This document shows positions 38,421 through 47,976 of a stretch of 64,000 nucleotides of DNA, in pieces. The position numbers and the translations under genes were made by a program. The notes below the pieces were generated by a model. That model saw only the letters and a list, made by a program, of their open reading frames with translations. It was not told where the DNA came from and did no database searches. Origin of the DNA: Ferruginibacter lapsinanis (GTDB lineage: Bacteria > Bacteroidota > Bacteroidia > Chitinophagales > Chitinophagaceae); the NCBI RefSeq assembly GCF_020783315.1, contig NZ_CP086063.1, forward strand, positions 2,840,501 through 2,904,500, written 5' to 3'. The first letter of the stretch is position 1; each line of letters starts with the position of its first letter.

Positions 38421-38473
38421 TAGTTGAATAATCGTTTAGTTAGTTTAACTTAAACGATTATTCAACTATTTTT
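38421..38473 (+). promoter_or_regulatory. 18-bp perfect inverted repeat between aldolase and transporter genes
   Basis: TAGTTGAATAATCGTTTA (38421-38438) and its exact complement at 38451-38468 flank a 12-base centre that can pair further (GTTA/TAAC), giving about 22 pairs. Five T residues follow, so it could be an AT-rich terminator or attenuator. Its arms also contain the AAACGAT half-site seen upstream of other sugar genes, so it may instead be an operator. Confidence 0.6.
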
Positions 38474-38531
38474 AAACAATAGTTCAACTTGTAAAAAAAC
38501 GATTGCTAACTTAATAAAACTACATTGCTAT

Positions 38532-40052
38532 ATGACTAAACCTACTGTTGGAAAGTATAGATGGACGATTGTTGCTTTGCTACTTTTCTCTACTACTATT
38601 AATTACATGGACAGAAATGTAATTGGTTATCTGAAAGATTATTTCTGTGCCCAACAGCCTAATGGTTTTGGCTGGTCTGCCAAAGATTTCTCTTACTTAA
38701 CGGCGATATTCACCGGCTTTTATGCAGGGTTTACTTTATTTGCCGGATTTATTATTGACAAAGTAGGTACTAAATTAGGATTGGCTGCATCATTGATCGT
38801 TTGGTCATTAGCAGGTATTGCCAGTGCTTTTATGGGAATAGGCCTTTGGGCACATAATGTGGCCAGGGCAATTTTTGGAGCCGGTGAGGCAGGGAATTTC
38901 CCGGCTTCTATTAAAACGGTTGCAGAATGGTTTCCAAAAAAAGAACGGGCTTTGGCTACAGGTATCTTCAACTCTGGTTCTAATATAGGTGCAATGATCT
39001 GTGCATTGATCATCCCGGTTATCCTTGCTGCCTGGAATCCTTCCGAAGGAAATAATTTATTTTTTGGTGTATTTCATGGATGGCAAATGGCATTCATCAT
39101 TACCGGGTTGGTTGGTTTTTTATGGTTGATCTTTTGGAGTAAATTTTATGGTACTCCAAAACAAATGCTTGATAAAGGCACGCTTACTCAAACTGAATAC
39201 GATTATATTCATAGCGGCGATGAACCTGTAGTAGATACAACTGTTGTAAAAGAAAAAGTGCCTTGGTATAAAATGCTTACTTACAAACAAACATGGGCAT
39301 TTGTATTAGGTAAATTTATGACAGATGGTATTTGGTGGTTCTTGTTATTCTGGTTACCCACTTATATCAAACAACAATTTTGTGTTGGAATGAGTTTGGC
39401 TGACACAAAGCACACCGTAATGATCTCTACCTTTATAGTATATGGTATTGCTATTGTGGGTTCAATTTATGGAGGTTCAATTCCTATGACCTTTATGAAT
39501 AAGGGTTGGCAAACTTATAAAGCTCGTATGACTGCATTATTGCTGATCGCATTTGCACCATTATTATTGTTAGGCACTCAATATGCAGCAGGATATGGTA
39601 TTGTTGCTGCCATCGCTATTATTAGTATCGGTGGAGCATCGCACCAGGCATGGTCGGCCAATCTGTTCACTACTGTATCGGATATGTTCCCTAAAAGCGC
39701 CGTTGGATCTGTTACAGGTATTGGTGCTGCAGCCGGTGGATTAGGTGGTGTATTGGTTCAGCTGTTAGCAGGCGGGTTAGAAGATAAATATCGCATCCAG
39801 GGTGTTATGCAAGCCAGTCAGGCTGGTTTAATTAAAGCAACTGATGCAATTCCTTTAGAGCAAGTTAAAATGGATAATTTAAAAAATGTATTGGTAGATC
39901 CATCTATGCTTGACCAGGCCCGACATTTTATTTCTTCAAATGTGTCGGTAGCATACGGAATCATGTTCACTGTTTGTGCACTTGCTTATTTAACTGCCTG
40001 GGGTATGATGAAGGCATTGGTTCCAAAACATAAACCGATTACTGACCTTTAA
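38532..40052 (+). CDS. exuT: MFS transporter, hexuronate (ExuT-like) family
   Basis: The 506-residue protein has about 12 membrane helices. It opens with YRWTIVALLLFSTTINYMDR, typical of the anion:cation symporter family that includes ExuT and GudP, followed by the loop motif DKVGTKLG and later EAGNFPASIKTVAEWFPKKER, also typical of this family. It probably imports glucuronate or galacturonate with protons at the inner membrane. Specificity is inferred from the adjacent KDG kinase and KDPG aldolase. A strong terminator follows at 40063-40096. Confidence 0.85.
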   Translation: MTKPTVGKYRWTIVALLLFSTTINYMDRNVIGYLKDYFCAQQPNGFGWSAKDFSYLTAIFTGFYAGFTLFAGFIIDKVGTKLGLAASLIVWSLAGIASAFMGIGLWAHNVARAIFGAGEAGNFPASIKTVAEWFPKKERALATGIFNSGSNIGAMICALIIPVILAAWNPSEGNNLFFGVFHGWQMAFIITGLVGFLWLIFWSKFYGTPKQMLDKGTLTQTEYDYIHSGDEPVVDTTVVKEKVPWYKMLTYKQTWAFVLGKFMTDGIWWFLLFWLPTYIKQQFCVGMSLADTKHTVMISTFIVYGIAIVGSIYGGSIPMTFMNKGWQTYKARMTALLLIAFAPLLLLGTQYAAGYGIVAAIAIISIGGASHQAWSANLFTTVSDMFPKSAVGSVTGIGAAAGGLGGVLVQLLAGGLEDKYRIQGVMQASQAGLIKATDAIPLEQVKMDNLKNVLVDPSMLDQARHFISSNVSVAYGIMFTVCALAYLTAWGMMKALVPKHKPITDL

Positions 40053-40062
40053 TATATATTTC

Positions 40063-40096
40063 AACTGTCCCGATCTTCATCGGGACAGTTTTTTTA
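40063..40096 (+). terminator. terminator of the hexuronate-type transporter gene
   Basis: A perfect 12-bp stem, AACTGTCCCGAT (40063-40074) with ATCGGGACAGTT (40079-40090), closes on a CTTC tetraloop and ends in a T-run. It overlaps the last base positions of the convergent AraC gene. Confidence 0.92.
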
Positions 40097-40945
40097 TAAG
40101 ACACTTCTAAACGTTCTTCTGTAAGCAGATGGCGTAGACCTTTTTACTTTTTGAAACTGTTTATTAAAATTGGCCAGGGTAGCATATCCACTCTCATAAC
40201 AAATAGATTCAACACTTTTTTGTGTATCTATCAATTGCGTGCAGGCATAACCGATACGAACTTCATTTAAAAAACTGATATAAGGTTTTTTGGCGCACTT
40301 TTTAAAATAATTGCAAAATGCCGGAGTACTCATATTGGCATAGGCCGCAATGCTGCTCAGGGTGATAGGCTCCTGGAAATTCTCAATGGTGTATTGAAAT
40401 ACTTTATCAATGCGTTCATTTTTCTTAAATGAAAAATCCTTTACGCCTTGTGTAGATAATTTATCGAACTGCTTTATTTCAGTCAGCAATTGCAAACATT
40501 CGCACAATTTAATGATACGCAGGAATCCTTTAATAAACTCCAGTTCTTTTATCAGTGGAGTGATCCTTCCTTTTAATTCTGCCCCGATCTTTAATCCATT
40601 CAATGACTGTTCCAGCAAATGCCTGACCTGTTTACTTTCCGGAAGATCAATGAATGTTTTCCCCCAGAAATCGTCTCTGAATTGAATGACCACTGCATTC
40701 ACTATGGTGTCTTTAGTTGTTTTTTGAAAAGTATGCGGAAGGTTTGAGCCGATAAAATAAATATCACCGGGCTTAAAATCACCTACATGATCACCAATGA
40801 AAATTACGCCTTCACCTTCTGTGAATAATATCAATTCATACTCAATATGCTTGTGCCAGGGAATTTCAAACAATGGTGTACGATATGTTTTAGCCAGAAA
40901 AGAGATGTCTTCGGTAATAGGAGGTTTTTCAATAAACGGCTTCAT
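40094..40945 (-). CDS. AraC-family transcriptional regulator with cupin sensor domain
   Basis: The 283-residue protein has an N-terminal cupin-like sensing region (PWHKHIEYELILFTEGEG, residues about 29-46) and a C-terminal double HTH of about 100 residues: ITLSSIAAYANMSTPAFCNY and ESICYESGYATLANFNKQFQ. The effector is probably a sugar, inferred from location. It is divergent from the xylulokinase gene across 127 bases and thus a natural candidate to control the xylose genes and perhaps the uronate genes. Confidence 0.87.
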   Translation of the reverse strand: MKPFIEKPPITEDISFLAKTYRTPLFEIPWHKHIEYELILFTEGEGVIFIGDHVGDFKPGDIYFIGSNLPHTFQKTTKDTIVNAVVIQFRDDFWGKTFIDLPESKQVRHLLEQSLNGLKIGAELKGRITPLIKELEFIKGFLRIIKLCECLQLLTEIKQFDKLSTQGVKDFSFKKNERIDKVFQYTIENFQEPITLSSIAAYANMSTPAFCNYFKKCAKKPYISFLNEVRIGYACTQLIDTQKSVESICYESGYATLANFNKQFQKVKRSTPSAYRRTFRSVL

Positions 40946-41061
40946 TTCATTACTATTTTAAGCATAAATACAAACAGAATACATAAAAATATTAAAATAG
41001 TTTCGATTTTAAACAATAAAGTACAAGTGCTTCTTAGCCGAATGGAGTACTTTTATTGACT

Positions 41062-41070
41062 AAACGATTG
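41062..41070 (+). promoter_or_regulatory. AAACGATTG half-site just upstream of the xylulokinase start
   Basis: The word ends two bases before the ATG at 41073. The same word precedes kdgK directly and lies within inverted repeats near 38421 and 61462. A repressor bound here would block translation start or early transcription. The role is inferred from recurrence only. Confidence 0.3.
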
Positions 41071-41072
41071 TA

Positions 41073-42551
41073 ATGCTACTTCTTGGAATTGATATCGGAA
41101 CTTCTTCAATAAAAGTTTCAGTGGTTGATGCTGATACAAAACAGGTGGTTGTTGCTACACAATTCCCTGAAACAGAAAGGACGATCAGATCCTTGCAACC
41201 CGGCTGGGCAGAACAATCACCGCTGCAATGGTGGGAGGATGTAAAGCAGGCAATAGCCAAAGCCAACGCCACAAAAAAATATGATCCAAAGAATATACGG
41301 TCTATTGGTATTGCCTACCAAATGCACGGTTTGGTGTGTATCGATAAAAATAAAAATGTTTTAAGAGATAGTATCATCTGGTGCGACAGCAGGGCTGTAA
41401 GTATTGGCAATAAAGCATTTGAACAAATCGGAGCAGCAAACTGTTTGTCACATCTCCTGAACTCTCCCGGCAATTTCACTGCATCTAAATTAGCATGGGT
41501 AAAACAGTATGAACCGGAAATATTTGCGAAGATCGATACAATACTTTTACCTGGCGATTATATTGCCATGCAATTGACAGGAGAAAGAACAACAACCATA
41601 TCTTCTTTATCAGAAGGCATTTTCTGGGACTTCAAAAATAATCAGCTATCGGAAGAGGTATTGAATTATTTTGGATTTGATCATTCAATCATTCCTGCTA
41701 TAAAAGATACATTTTCTGAACACGGAAAATTACTGGCAACTGTAGCAGATGAACTTGGTCTTAGCCCCGGAATTCCGATAGCGTATAAAGCAGGCGATCA
41801 GCCTAACAATGCTTTATCATTGAACGTTTTGCATCCGGGTGAAGTAGCCGCAACAGCAGGCACTTCGGGGGTTATCTATGGGGTAAGCGATCAACTTACA
41901 TCCGACAAACAATCGAGAATTAACAGCTTTGCTCATGTAAACCACACAGCGTCGATCAACAGCATTGGTGTATTACTATGCATCAACGGAACGGGCATTT
42001 TAAACAGTTGGGTAAAAAAAATGACAGGAGCGGCATCATATCAGCAGATGAATGATGCTGCAAAAAAAATACAACCCGGAAGTGAAGGCTTACAGATCTT
42101 TCCTTTTGGTAATGGTGCAGAAAGAATGCTCAACAATGTAGCAGCCGGATCATCTTTCCAACACATCAACTTTAATATTCATGGCCCGGCGCATATCTTC
42201 AGAGCTGCACAGGAGGGTATTGCATTTGCATTCAGGTACGGTCTTGATATAATGAGAGAGAATGGCATGCATCCTTCTATCATAAAAGCAGGAAAAGCCA
42301 ATATGTTCTTAAGTGATGTATTTACTGAAGCTTTTGTAAATGCCACCAATACACCGGTAGAATTATATAATTGCGATGGGGCTGTTGGTGCAGCAATTGG
42401 TGGCGGTATAGGTGCAAAAATATTTTCGGAGAAAGAGGCTTTTGCCGGCAACAATCTTTTACAATTAGTTGAACCAACTAATGATAATCCTTATGATGAA
42501 CTGTATGAAAAATGGAAAGATCAACTGAATACTCTCTTACAAACAATATAA
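41073..42551 (+). CDS. xylB: xylulokinase (FGGY kinase family)
   Basis: The enzyme phosphorylates D-xylulose to xylulose 5-phosphate for the pentose phosphate pathway. The 492 residues match the family. Seen motifs are the ATP-binding LGIDIGTSSIKV, WAEQSPLQWW, YQMHGLVCID, IIWCDSRA (substrate loop) and the GTSGVIYG segment of the second domain. Xylose isomerase follows after 12 bases, which confirms substrate assignment. Confidence 0.94.
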   Translation: MLLLGIDIGTSSIKVSVVDADTKQVVVATQFPETERTIRSLQPGWAEQSPLQWWEDVKQAIAKANATKKYDPKNIRSIGIAYQMHGLVCIDKNKNVLRDSIIWCDSRAVSIGNKAFEQIGAANCLSHLLNSPGNFTASKLAWVKQYEPEIFAKIDTILLPGDYIAMQLTGERTTTISSLSEGIFWDFKNNQLSEEVLNYFGFDHSIIPAIKDTFSEHGKLLATVADELGLSPGIPIAYKAGDQPNNALSLNVLHPGEVAATAGTSGVIYGVSDQLTSDKQSRINSFAHVNHTASINSIGVLLCINGTGILNSWVKKMTGAASYQQMNDAAKKIQPGSEGLQIFPFGNGAERMLNNVAAGSSFQHINFNIHGPAHIFRAAQEGIAFAFRYGLDIMRENGMHPSIIKAGKANMFLSDVFTEAFVNATNTPVELYNCDGAVGAAIGGGIGAKIFSEKEAFAGNNLLQLVEPTNDNPYDELYEKWKDQLNTLLQTI

Positions 42552-42563
42552 ATTCTTATCAAA

Positions 42564-43895
42564 ATGACTAAAGTAATAACAGGCAATAAAGAATTCTTTA
42601 AAGGCATCAACCAGATCAGGTTTGAAGGAACCGAAAGCGATAATCCATTGGCATTTAGATGGTATGATGAAAACAAAATTGTAGCCGGTAAAACGATGAA
42701 AGAATATTTACGTTTTGCCTGCGCTTACTGGCATTCATTTGTAGGCAACGGCGGAGATCCTTTTGGAGAGCCAACACACCTTTATCCCTGGAATGAAAAA
42801 ACAGATGCCATTGAGAGAGCTAAAGATAAGGCCGATGCTGCTTTTGAATTTATTACTAAATTGGGATTGCCTTATTATTGTTTTCATGATGTAGATGTGG
42901 TAGACTATACAAACGATGTTGTTGATAATGAAAAAAGATTAGCTGCTATCACAACATACCTGAAACAAAAACAGGATGAAAGTGGTGTAAAACTATTATG
43001 GGGTACAGCCAATTTGTTTTCTAACAGAAGATATATGAACGGAGCTGCCACCAACCCGGATTTTCATGTATTGGCTCACGGTGGGGCACAGGTGAAAGCG
43101 GCTTTGGATGCCACCATCGCATTGAAGGGAGAAAATTATGTTTTCTGGGGAGGAAGAGAAGGGTATATGAGTTTGTTGAATACCAACATGAAAAAGGAGC
43201 AGGAACATTTTGCGGTTTTCTTACGCACCGCCAGAGATTATGCAAGAAAGAATGGATTTACCGGCACATTCTTCATCGAGCCAAAACCATGTGAGCCAAG
43301 TAAACACCAATATGATTATGATAGCGCAACGGTCATTGGATTCTTACGCCAGTATGATCTGTTGAATGATTTTAAATTGAACATTGAAGTAAATCATGCA
43401 ACATTGGCCGGACATACATTTCAACACGAGTTACAGGTTGCCGCCGATGCCAATATGTTGGGCAGTATAGATGCCAACAGAGGGGATTATCAAAATGGCT
43501 GGGATACAGATCAGTTCCCGAATAATATCAATGAAATTGTGGAAGCGATGCTGGTAATTGTAGAAGCCGGCGGTATCCGTCCGGGAGGGATCAATTTTGA
43601 TGCTAAACGCAGAAGAAACAGTACGGATGCTGCTGACCTTTTTCATGCACATATCGGTGCTATGGATACATTTGCCAGGGCATTGATCATAGCTGATAAC
43701 ATTCTGCAAAGATCTGAGTATAAAAAAATACGTGCCGAAAGATATGCATCGTTTGATACAGGCAAAGGAAGTGAATTCGAAAAAGGAAAACTATCTTTAG
43801 AAGATCTTAGGAATTTTGCTGTTGAAAATGGTGAACCAAAAACGATCAGCGGCAAACAGGAATACCTGGAAAATATCATCAACCGTTTTATTTAA
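42564..43895 (+). CDS. xylA: xylose isomerase
   Basis: The enzyme converts D-xylose to D-xylulose. The 443 residues show [11 protein letters not shown] (active-site His), [27 protein letters not shown] (metal-binding Glu), [16 protein letters not shown] and the [17 protein letters not shown] metal site. It lies in the xylB-xylA-GH43 transcription unit, and the next ATG directly follows its stop codon, suggesting coupled translation. Confidence 0.96.
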   Translation: MTKVITGNKEFFKGINQIRFEGTESDNPLAFRWYDENKIVAGKTMKEYLRFACAYWHSFVGNGGDPFGEPTHLYPWNEKTDAIERAKDKADAAFEFITKLGLPYYCFHDVDVVDYTNDVVDNEKRLAAITTYLKQKQDESGVKLLWGTANLFSNRRYMNGAATNPDFHVLAHGGAQVKAALDATIALKGENYVFWGGREGYMSLLNTNMKKEQEHFAVFLRTARDYARKNGFTGTFFIEPKPCEPSKHQYDYDSATVIGFLRQYDLLNDFKLNIEVNHATLAGHTFQHELQVAADANMLGSIDANRGDYQNGWDTDQFPNNINEIVEAMLVIVEAGGIRPGGINFDAKRRRNSTDAADLFHAHIGAMDTFARALIIADNILQRSEYKKIRAERYASFDTGKGSEFEKGKLSLEDLRNFAVENGEPKTISGKQEYLENIINRFI

Positions 43896-45554
43896 ATGAA
43901 TCAAATGCGATCAATTGCTGTTCTATTTTTTATTTTTTATTTCACTACCGCAACTACGGCACAAATAAAAAGAAAACCTCCGGTACCAGTTGCCCCTGCG
44001 TATATTTCAAAGGTATGGATAGCAGATAATGGGGAAGGCACTTACAAAAATCCTATCATTCATGCTGATTACAGCGACCCCGATGCCATCAGGGTGGGTG
44101 ATGATTATTATATGATCGCATCCAGTTTTGATGCAGTACCTGGCTTGCCTATTCTTCACAGTAAAGACCTGGTAAACTGGTCCATCATTGGTCATGCATT
44201 ATTACGTCAGCCTCCTTTTGAACATTTTTCAAAAACACAACATGGAAATGGCGTGTGGGCGCCTGCAATCAGGTATCACAATAATGAATTTTATATTTAC
44301 TATCCTGATCCTGATTTTGGGATATATCTCACCAAGGCTAAAAATATTACCGGTCCATGGTCTGATCCGATATTGGTGGAAGCAGGAAAAGGTTTGATAG
44401 ACCCTTGTCCTTTATGGGACACTAACGGAAACGTATACCTTGTACATGCATTTGCAGGAAGCAGAGCAGGGATCAAGTCTGTTATTGTAATAAAGAAAAT
44501 GAATACAGAGGGAACTAAAACCGTTGATGCAGGCGTATTGGTATATGATGGTCATGAAAAAGACCCCACAATAGAAGGCCCTAAATTGTACAAGCGCAAT
44601 GGCTATTATTATATTTTTGCTCCGGCAGGTGGCGTAGGCACGGGCTGGCAATTGGTTTTACGCAGTAAAAATATCTACGGCCCGTATGAAAGAAAAGTGG
44701 TGATGGATCAGGGAAAGACAAAGATCAACGGTCCACACCAGGGGGCATGGGTTGATACTAAAACAGGTGAAGATTGGTTCATTCATTTCCAGGATAAAGA
44801 AGCATACGGAAGGGTAGTACATCTGCAACTAATGAAATGGATAAATGATTGGCCTGTGATTGGCGTTGATAAAAATAAAGATGGTACCGGAGAACCGGTT
44901 ACAGAATATATAAAACCAAATGTTGGTAAAATTTATCCGGTAACAACACCACAGGAAAGTGATGAATTCAATGACACCCAACTGGGACTGCAATGGCAAT
45001 GGCAGGCAAATCCAACAACAATATGGGCAATGCCTAATAGCACAAATGGTACATTGAGATTAAATGCAATACAGATAGCCGATAGTGTAAAAAATTATTG
45101 GGAAGTGCCCAATATTCTTCTGCAGAAATTTCCTGCAGAAGAATTTACGGCCACTACAAAATTTAATTACAACCTTAGAGTATCAGGCGAACGATTTGGT
45201 TTTACCATTATGGGCTTAGATTACGCCTATATTTCAGTAGTGAAAAAAGGAAACGAAAATTACCTGTGTTATACCACCTGTAAAGGAGCTGATAAAGGAA
45301 ATGCAGAATCAGAGCAGGTTATTGATAAACTTACTGATGGTAATTACTATTTTCGTGTGAGAATTAGTAAAGGAGCTGTTTGCACATTTAGTTATAGCAG
45401 TGATGGAAATGATTTCAAAGAAATTGCCGAAAAATTTACTGCTACACCTGGCAAATGGATCGGTGCAAAAATTGGTTATTTTTTTACAAGAACAGCCAAA
45501 ACAAATGATGCAGGTTTTGCTGATATCGATTGGTTCAGGATCAATAAAAATTAA
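43896..45554 (+). CDS. GH43 family glycosidase (beta-xylosidase / arabinofuranosidase-like)
   Basis: A signal peptide ends near TTAQ (residues 1-23). The GH43 five-blade propeller shows the catalytic Asp61 in YSDPDAIRVGDDYY, the pKa-modulating Asp169 in GLIDPCPLWD, and the acid Glu227 in DPTIEGPKLYKRNG. A C-terminal beta-sandwich (about 350-552) is typical of long GH43 xylosidases. It should release xylose or arabinose from xylan-derived oligosaccharides in the periplasm or outside. The ATG directly abuts the xylA stop. The exact specificity is not clear from sequence. Confidence 0.9.
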   Translation: MNQMRSIAVLFFIFYFTTATTAQIKRKPPVPVAPAYISKVWIADNGEGTYKNPIIHADYSDPDAIRVGDDYYMIASSFDAVPGLPILHSKDLVNWSIIGHALLRQPPFEHFSKTQHGNGVWAPAIRYHNNEFYIYYPDPDFGIYLTKAKNITGPWSDPILVEAGKGLIDPCPLWDTNGNVYLVHAFAGSRAGIKSVIVIKKMNTEGTKTVDAGVLVYDGHEKDPTIEGPKLYKRNGYYYIFAPAGGVGTGWQLVLRSKNIYGPYERKVVMDQGKTKINGPHQGAWVDTKTGEDWFIHFQDKEAYGRVVHLQLMKWINDWPVIGVDKNKDGTGEPVTEYIKPNVGKIYPVTTPQESDEFNDTQLGLQWQWQANPTTIWAMPNSTNGTLRLNAIQIADSVKNYWEVPNILLQKFPAEEFTATTKFNYNLRVSGERFGFTIMGLDYAYISVVKKGNENYLCYTTCKGADKGNAESEQVIDKLTDGNYYFRVRISKGAVCTFSYSSDGNDFKEIAEKFTATPGKWIGAKIGYFFTRTAKTNDAGFADIDWFRINKN

Positions 45555-45581
45555 TTTCACCTATATAATAAACGATACGCC

Positions 45582-46976
45582 ATGGAACGTCGCAAATTTG
45601 TGAAGTATACAGCTGTTGCAGGAGCTTCCCTCATGCTGAATCCTTTTGAAGCATTCAGTTTCACAAACGATAAGAAAATAAAATTAGCATTAGTCGGCAC
45701 CGGACATAGAGGCTCAGGTTTCTGGGGATCGCAGTTGCTTAAAAGTTTTAAAGACAATGTAGAATTTGTTGGCCTTTGTGATATTAATCCGGGAAGGGTG
45801 GCGTATGTGAAAAAGGTAATGGATGTATCATGCCCGGTATTTACCAATTTTGAAGAAATGTTACAACAGGTAAAACCTGATTATGTAATTGTTACAACTG
45901 TTGATGCTGAACATGACAAACAAATTGTGACTGCATTGGAAATGGGTTTTAATGTTATTACAGAAAAACCCATGACAACTGATGAAGACAAATGCAGAAG
46001 AATTCTCGATGCCGAAAAAAGAACCGGCAAAAAAGTGATCGTAGCTTTTAATTACAGGCATAGTGTTCACTCTATGCAGATAAAAGAATTATTAAGCGCC
46101 AACAGGGTAGGCAAGATCACTTCAGTTGATTTTAACTGGTATCTGAATGTACATCATGGTGCTGATTATTTTCGCAGGTGGCATGGCAGAAAAGCCAGGA
46201 GCGGATCTTTATGGGTGCATAAAGCAACGCATCATTTTGATCTGTTAAACTGGTGGTTAAATTCTGAACCTGTTGAAGTAATGGCTTATGGTTCATTAGA
46301 TCATTATGGAAAAAACCATGCATTCAGAAGCACAAAATGCAGGGGCTGCGAATTTAAAGACCAGTGTAAATTTTATTGGGATATTACTAAAGACGAAAGA
46401 CTATACAATCTGTATGCTAAAAACGAACAGTATGATGGTTACTTGAGAGACGGTTGTGTATGGAGTAACGAAATAGATATCTATGATAAAATGTCTGCCC
46501 AGATAATATATGCCAATGGAGTTACGGTAAACTATTCACTTTCTACCTACTCTCCATATGAAGGATGGCAGATCGCATTCAATGGCATGGAAGGGAGATT
46601 AGAAAGTTGGGAAGATATTCCGTATTTGCAAAAAACTCCCGATGACCAATCAAAAAGACATGCTATCGAAATGTCGAATGCAGATGATGCCATACCAGGA
46701 GAAGTAAGAGAGATAATGGTGATGGATAATTTTAAAGAAAATTATGAGATATATACTACTCCGAAAATAAAAGGCGGTCATGGAGGCGGAGATATTCGTT
46801 TACAAAAAAGAATATTTACCAATACCAACGACAATCCTCATCATGTTATGGCCGGCACAAGAGATGGTGCCATGTCCATTTTGATAGGAATAGCTGCCCG
46901 TAAGAGTATTGAATTAAAAAGACCGGTAAAAATTACTGAACTTACCGACCTGGTTCCTATGGCAAATAGATTTTAG
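45582..46976 (+). CDS. Gfo/Idh/MocA-family oxidoreductase with twin-Arg leader
   Basis: The 464-residue protein starts MERRKFVKYTAVAGASLML, a Tat-type leader, so it is probably exported folded with its NAD(P) cofactor. The Rossmann motif is VGTGHRGSG (38-46), and the family EKP motif lies at 128-130. A KATHHFD segment near 214-220 supplies the likely catalytic Lys and His. A CxxC-x5-C cluster (Cys253, 256, 262) may bind a metal. It follows the GH43 gene by 27 bases and is probably cotranscribed. The substrate is likely a sugar or sugar derivative, but unproven. Confidence 0.85.
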   Translation: MERRKFVKYTAVAGASLMLNPFEAFSFTNDKKIKLALVGTGHRGSGFWGSQLLKSFKDNVEFVGLCDINPGRVAYVKKVMDVSCPVFTNFEEMLQQVKPDYVIVTTVDAEHDKQIVTALEMGFNVITEKPMTTDEDKCRRILDAEKRTGKKVIVAFNYRHSVHSMQIKELLSANRVGKITSVDFNWYLNVHHGADYFRRWHGRKARSGSLWVHKATHHFDLLNWWLNSEPVEVMAYGSLDHYGKNHAFRSTKCRGCEFKDQCKFYWDITKDERLYNLYAKNEQYDGYLRDGCVWSNEIDIYDKMSAQIIYANGVTVNYSLSTYSPYEGWQIAFNGMEGRLESWEDIPYLQKTPDDQSKRHAIEMSNADDAIPGEVREIMVMDNFKENYEIYTTPKIKGGHGGGDIRLQKRIFTNTNDNPHHVMAGTRDGAMSILIGIAARKSIELKRPVKITELTDLVPMANRF

Positions 46977-47032
46977 TTCATTATAAATTTCCAGACATTG
47001 GCAGAATCTGGACAAATGAATGCAACCTTTAA

Positions 47033-47040
47033 TACCTTTG
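47033..47040 (+). promoter_or_regulatory. minus-7 promoter element of the outer-membrane protein gene
   Basis: TACCTTTG matches the Bacteroidetes TAnnTTTG element and lies 17 bases upstream of the ATG at 47058. No exact TTTG is found at the usual distance, so the promoter is only partly supported. Confidence 0.45.
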
Positions 47041-47057
47041 CGGCATCTTAGTTAAAT

Positions 47058-47897
47058 ATGAATAGACTTTTTATTACACTGATATTCCTGATTTCCATTA
47101 ATACGGTACAAGCTCAATATTTTCATCTTACCTTATTTGGAGGTACATCCAATTACCAAGGTGATCTGCAGGATAAAAAATTTACTTTCCAACAATCGCA
47201 CGCTGCTTTTGGGGCAGGAGTGATCTACGAAATAACAGACAATCTTTTTGCAAGAGCAAATTTCACTACAGGCACCATCAGCGGCGATGACAAACAATCG
47301 GAAAAAAATCGCATAAGAAATTTAAATTTCACTTCAAAACTTACCGAAATACACCTGGGAATAGAGTACCTGCTGGTAAACTTATATAACCATAAACTTG
47401 CACCCTATATTTTTACAGGTATCAGCGGTTATCATTTTAATCCTTATACAACGGCAACAGGTTCATCAACAAAAGTTTATTTGCAACCGCTTGGAACAGA
47501 AGGGCAGGGATTTTATAAGGGTAAGAAAAAATACAATTTGAATCAGATCGCTATACCATTTGGCGGAGGTATCAAATTTGCCGTAAATGATAACCTGCGA
47601 CTTGGATTGGAAATAGGCCTAAGGAAATTACTTACAGATTACATTGATGACGTTAGTACAGATTATGTACCGCAAGCTTTACTATTGAGCAATAACGGGC
47701 AGCAGGCGGTAGATTTTGCTTTCAGAGGTGATGAAATAACTCCTGCACGTCCATATCCTACCACCAGTTTAACCAGGGGCAATCCTAAAAGTAAGGATTG
47801 GTATTATTTCTCCGGTATCACACTTAGTTACCGGATAGACCCAAGTGAGTTAAAAGATAGAAATAAAAACAATAAGGCAGGCTGTCCAAGGTTGTAA
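47058..47897 (+). CDS. outer-membrane beta-barrel protein (DUF6089-like)
   Basis: The 279-residue protein has a signal peptide ending VQAQ, then FHLTLFGGTSNYQGDLQD, the typical start of the DUF6089 family in Bacteroidetes. Alternating-residue strands follow, including APYIFTGISGYHFNP and LRLGLEIGLRKLLTDYIDD, and it ends in barrel-like strands. It probably forms an eight-strand barrel in the outer membrane. Its function is unknown; the family is widespread in gliding and T9SS-bearing bacteria. Confidence 0.8.
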   Translation: MNRLFITLIFLISINTVQAQYFHLTLFGGTSNYQGDLQDKKFTFQQSHAAFGAGVIYEITDNLFARANFTTGTISGDDKQSEKNRIRNLNFTSKLTEIHLGIEYLLVNLYNHKLAPYIFTGISGYHFNPYTTATGSSTKVYLQPLGTEGQGFYKGKKKYNLNQIAIPFGGGIKFAVNDNLRLGLEIGLRKLLTDYIDDVSTDYVPQALLLSNNGQQAVDFAFRGDEITPARPYPTTSLTRGNPKSKDWYYFSGITLSYRIDPSELKDRNKNNKAGCPRL

Positions 47898-47976
47898 AAT
47901 ATAATTAGCATTTATCTTTCACAAATAGCGCTATTCATCCGTTAGTGATCTATTTTTGTACTGAAAGAAAAAAACA

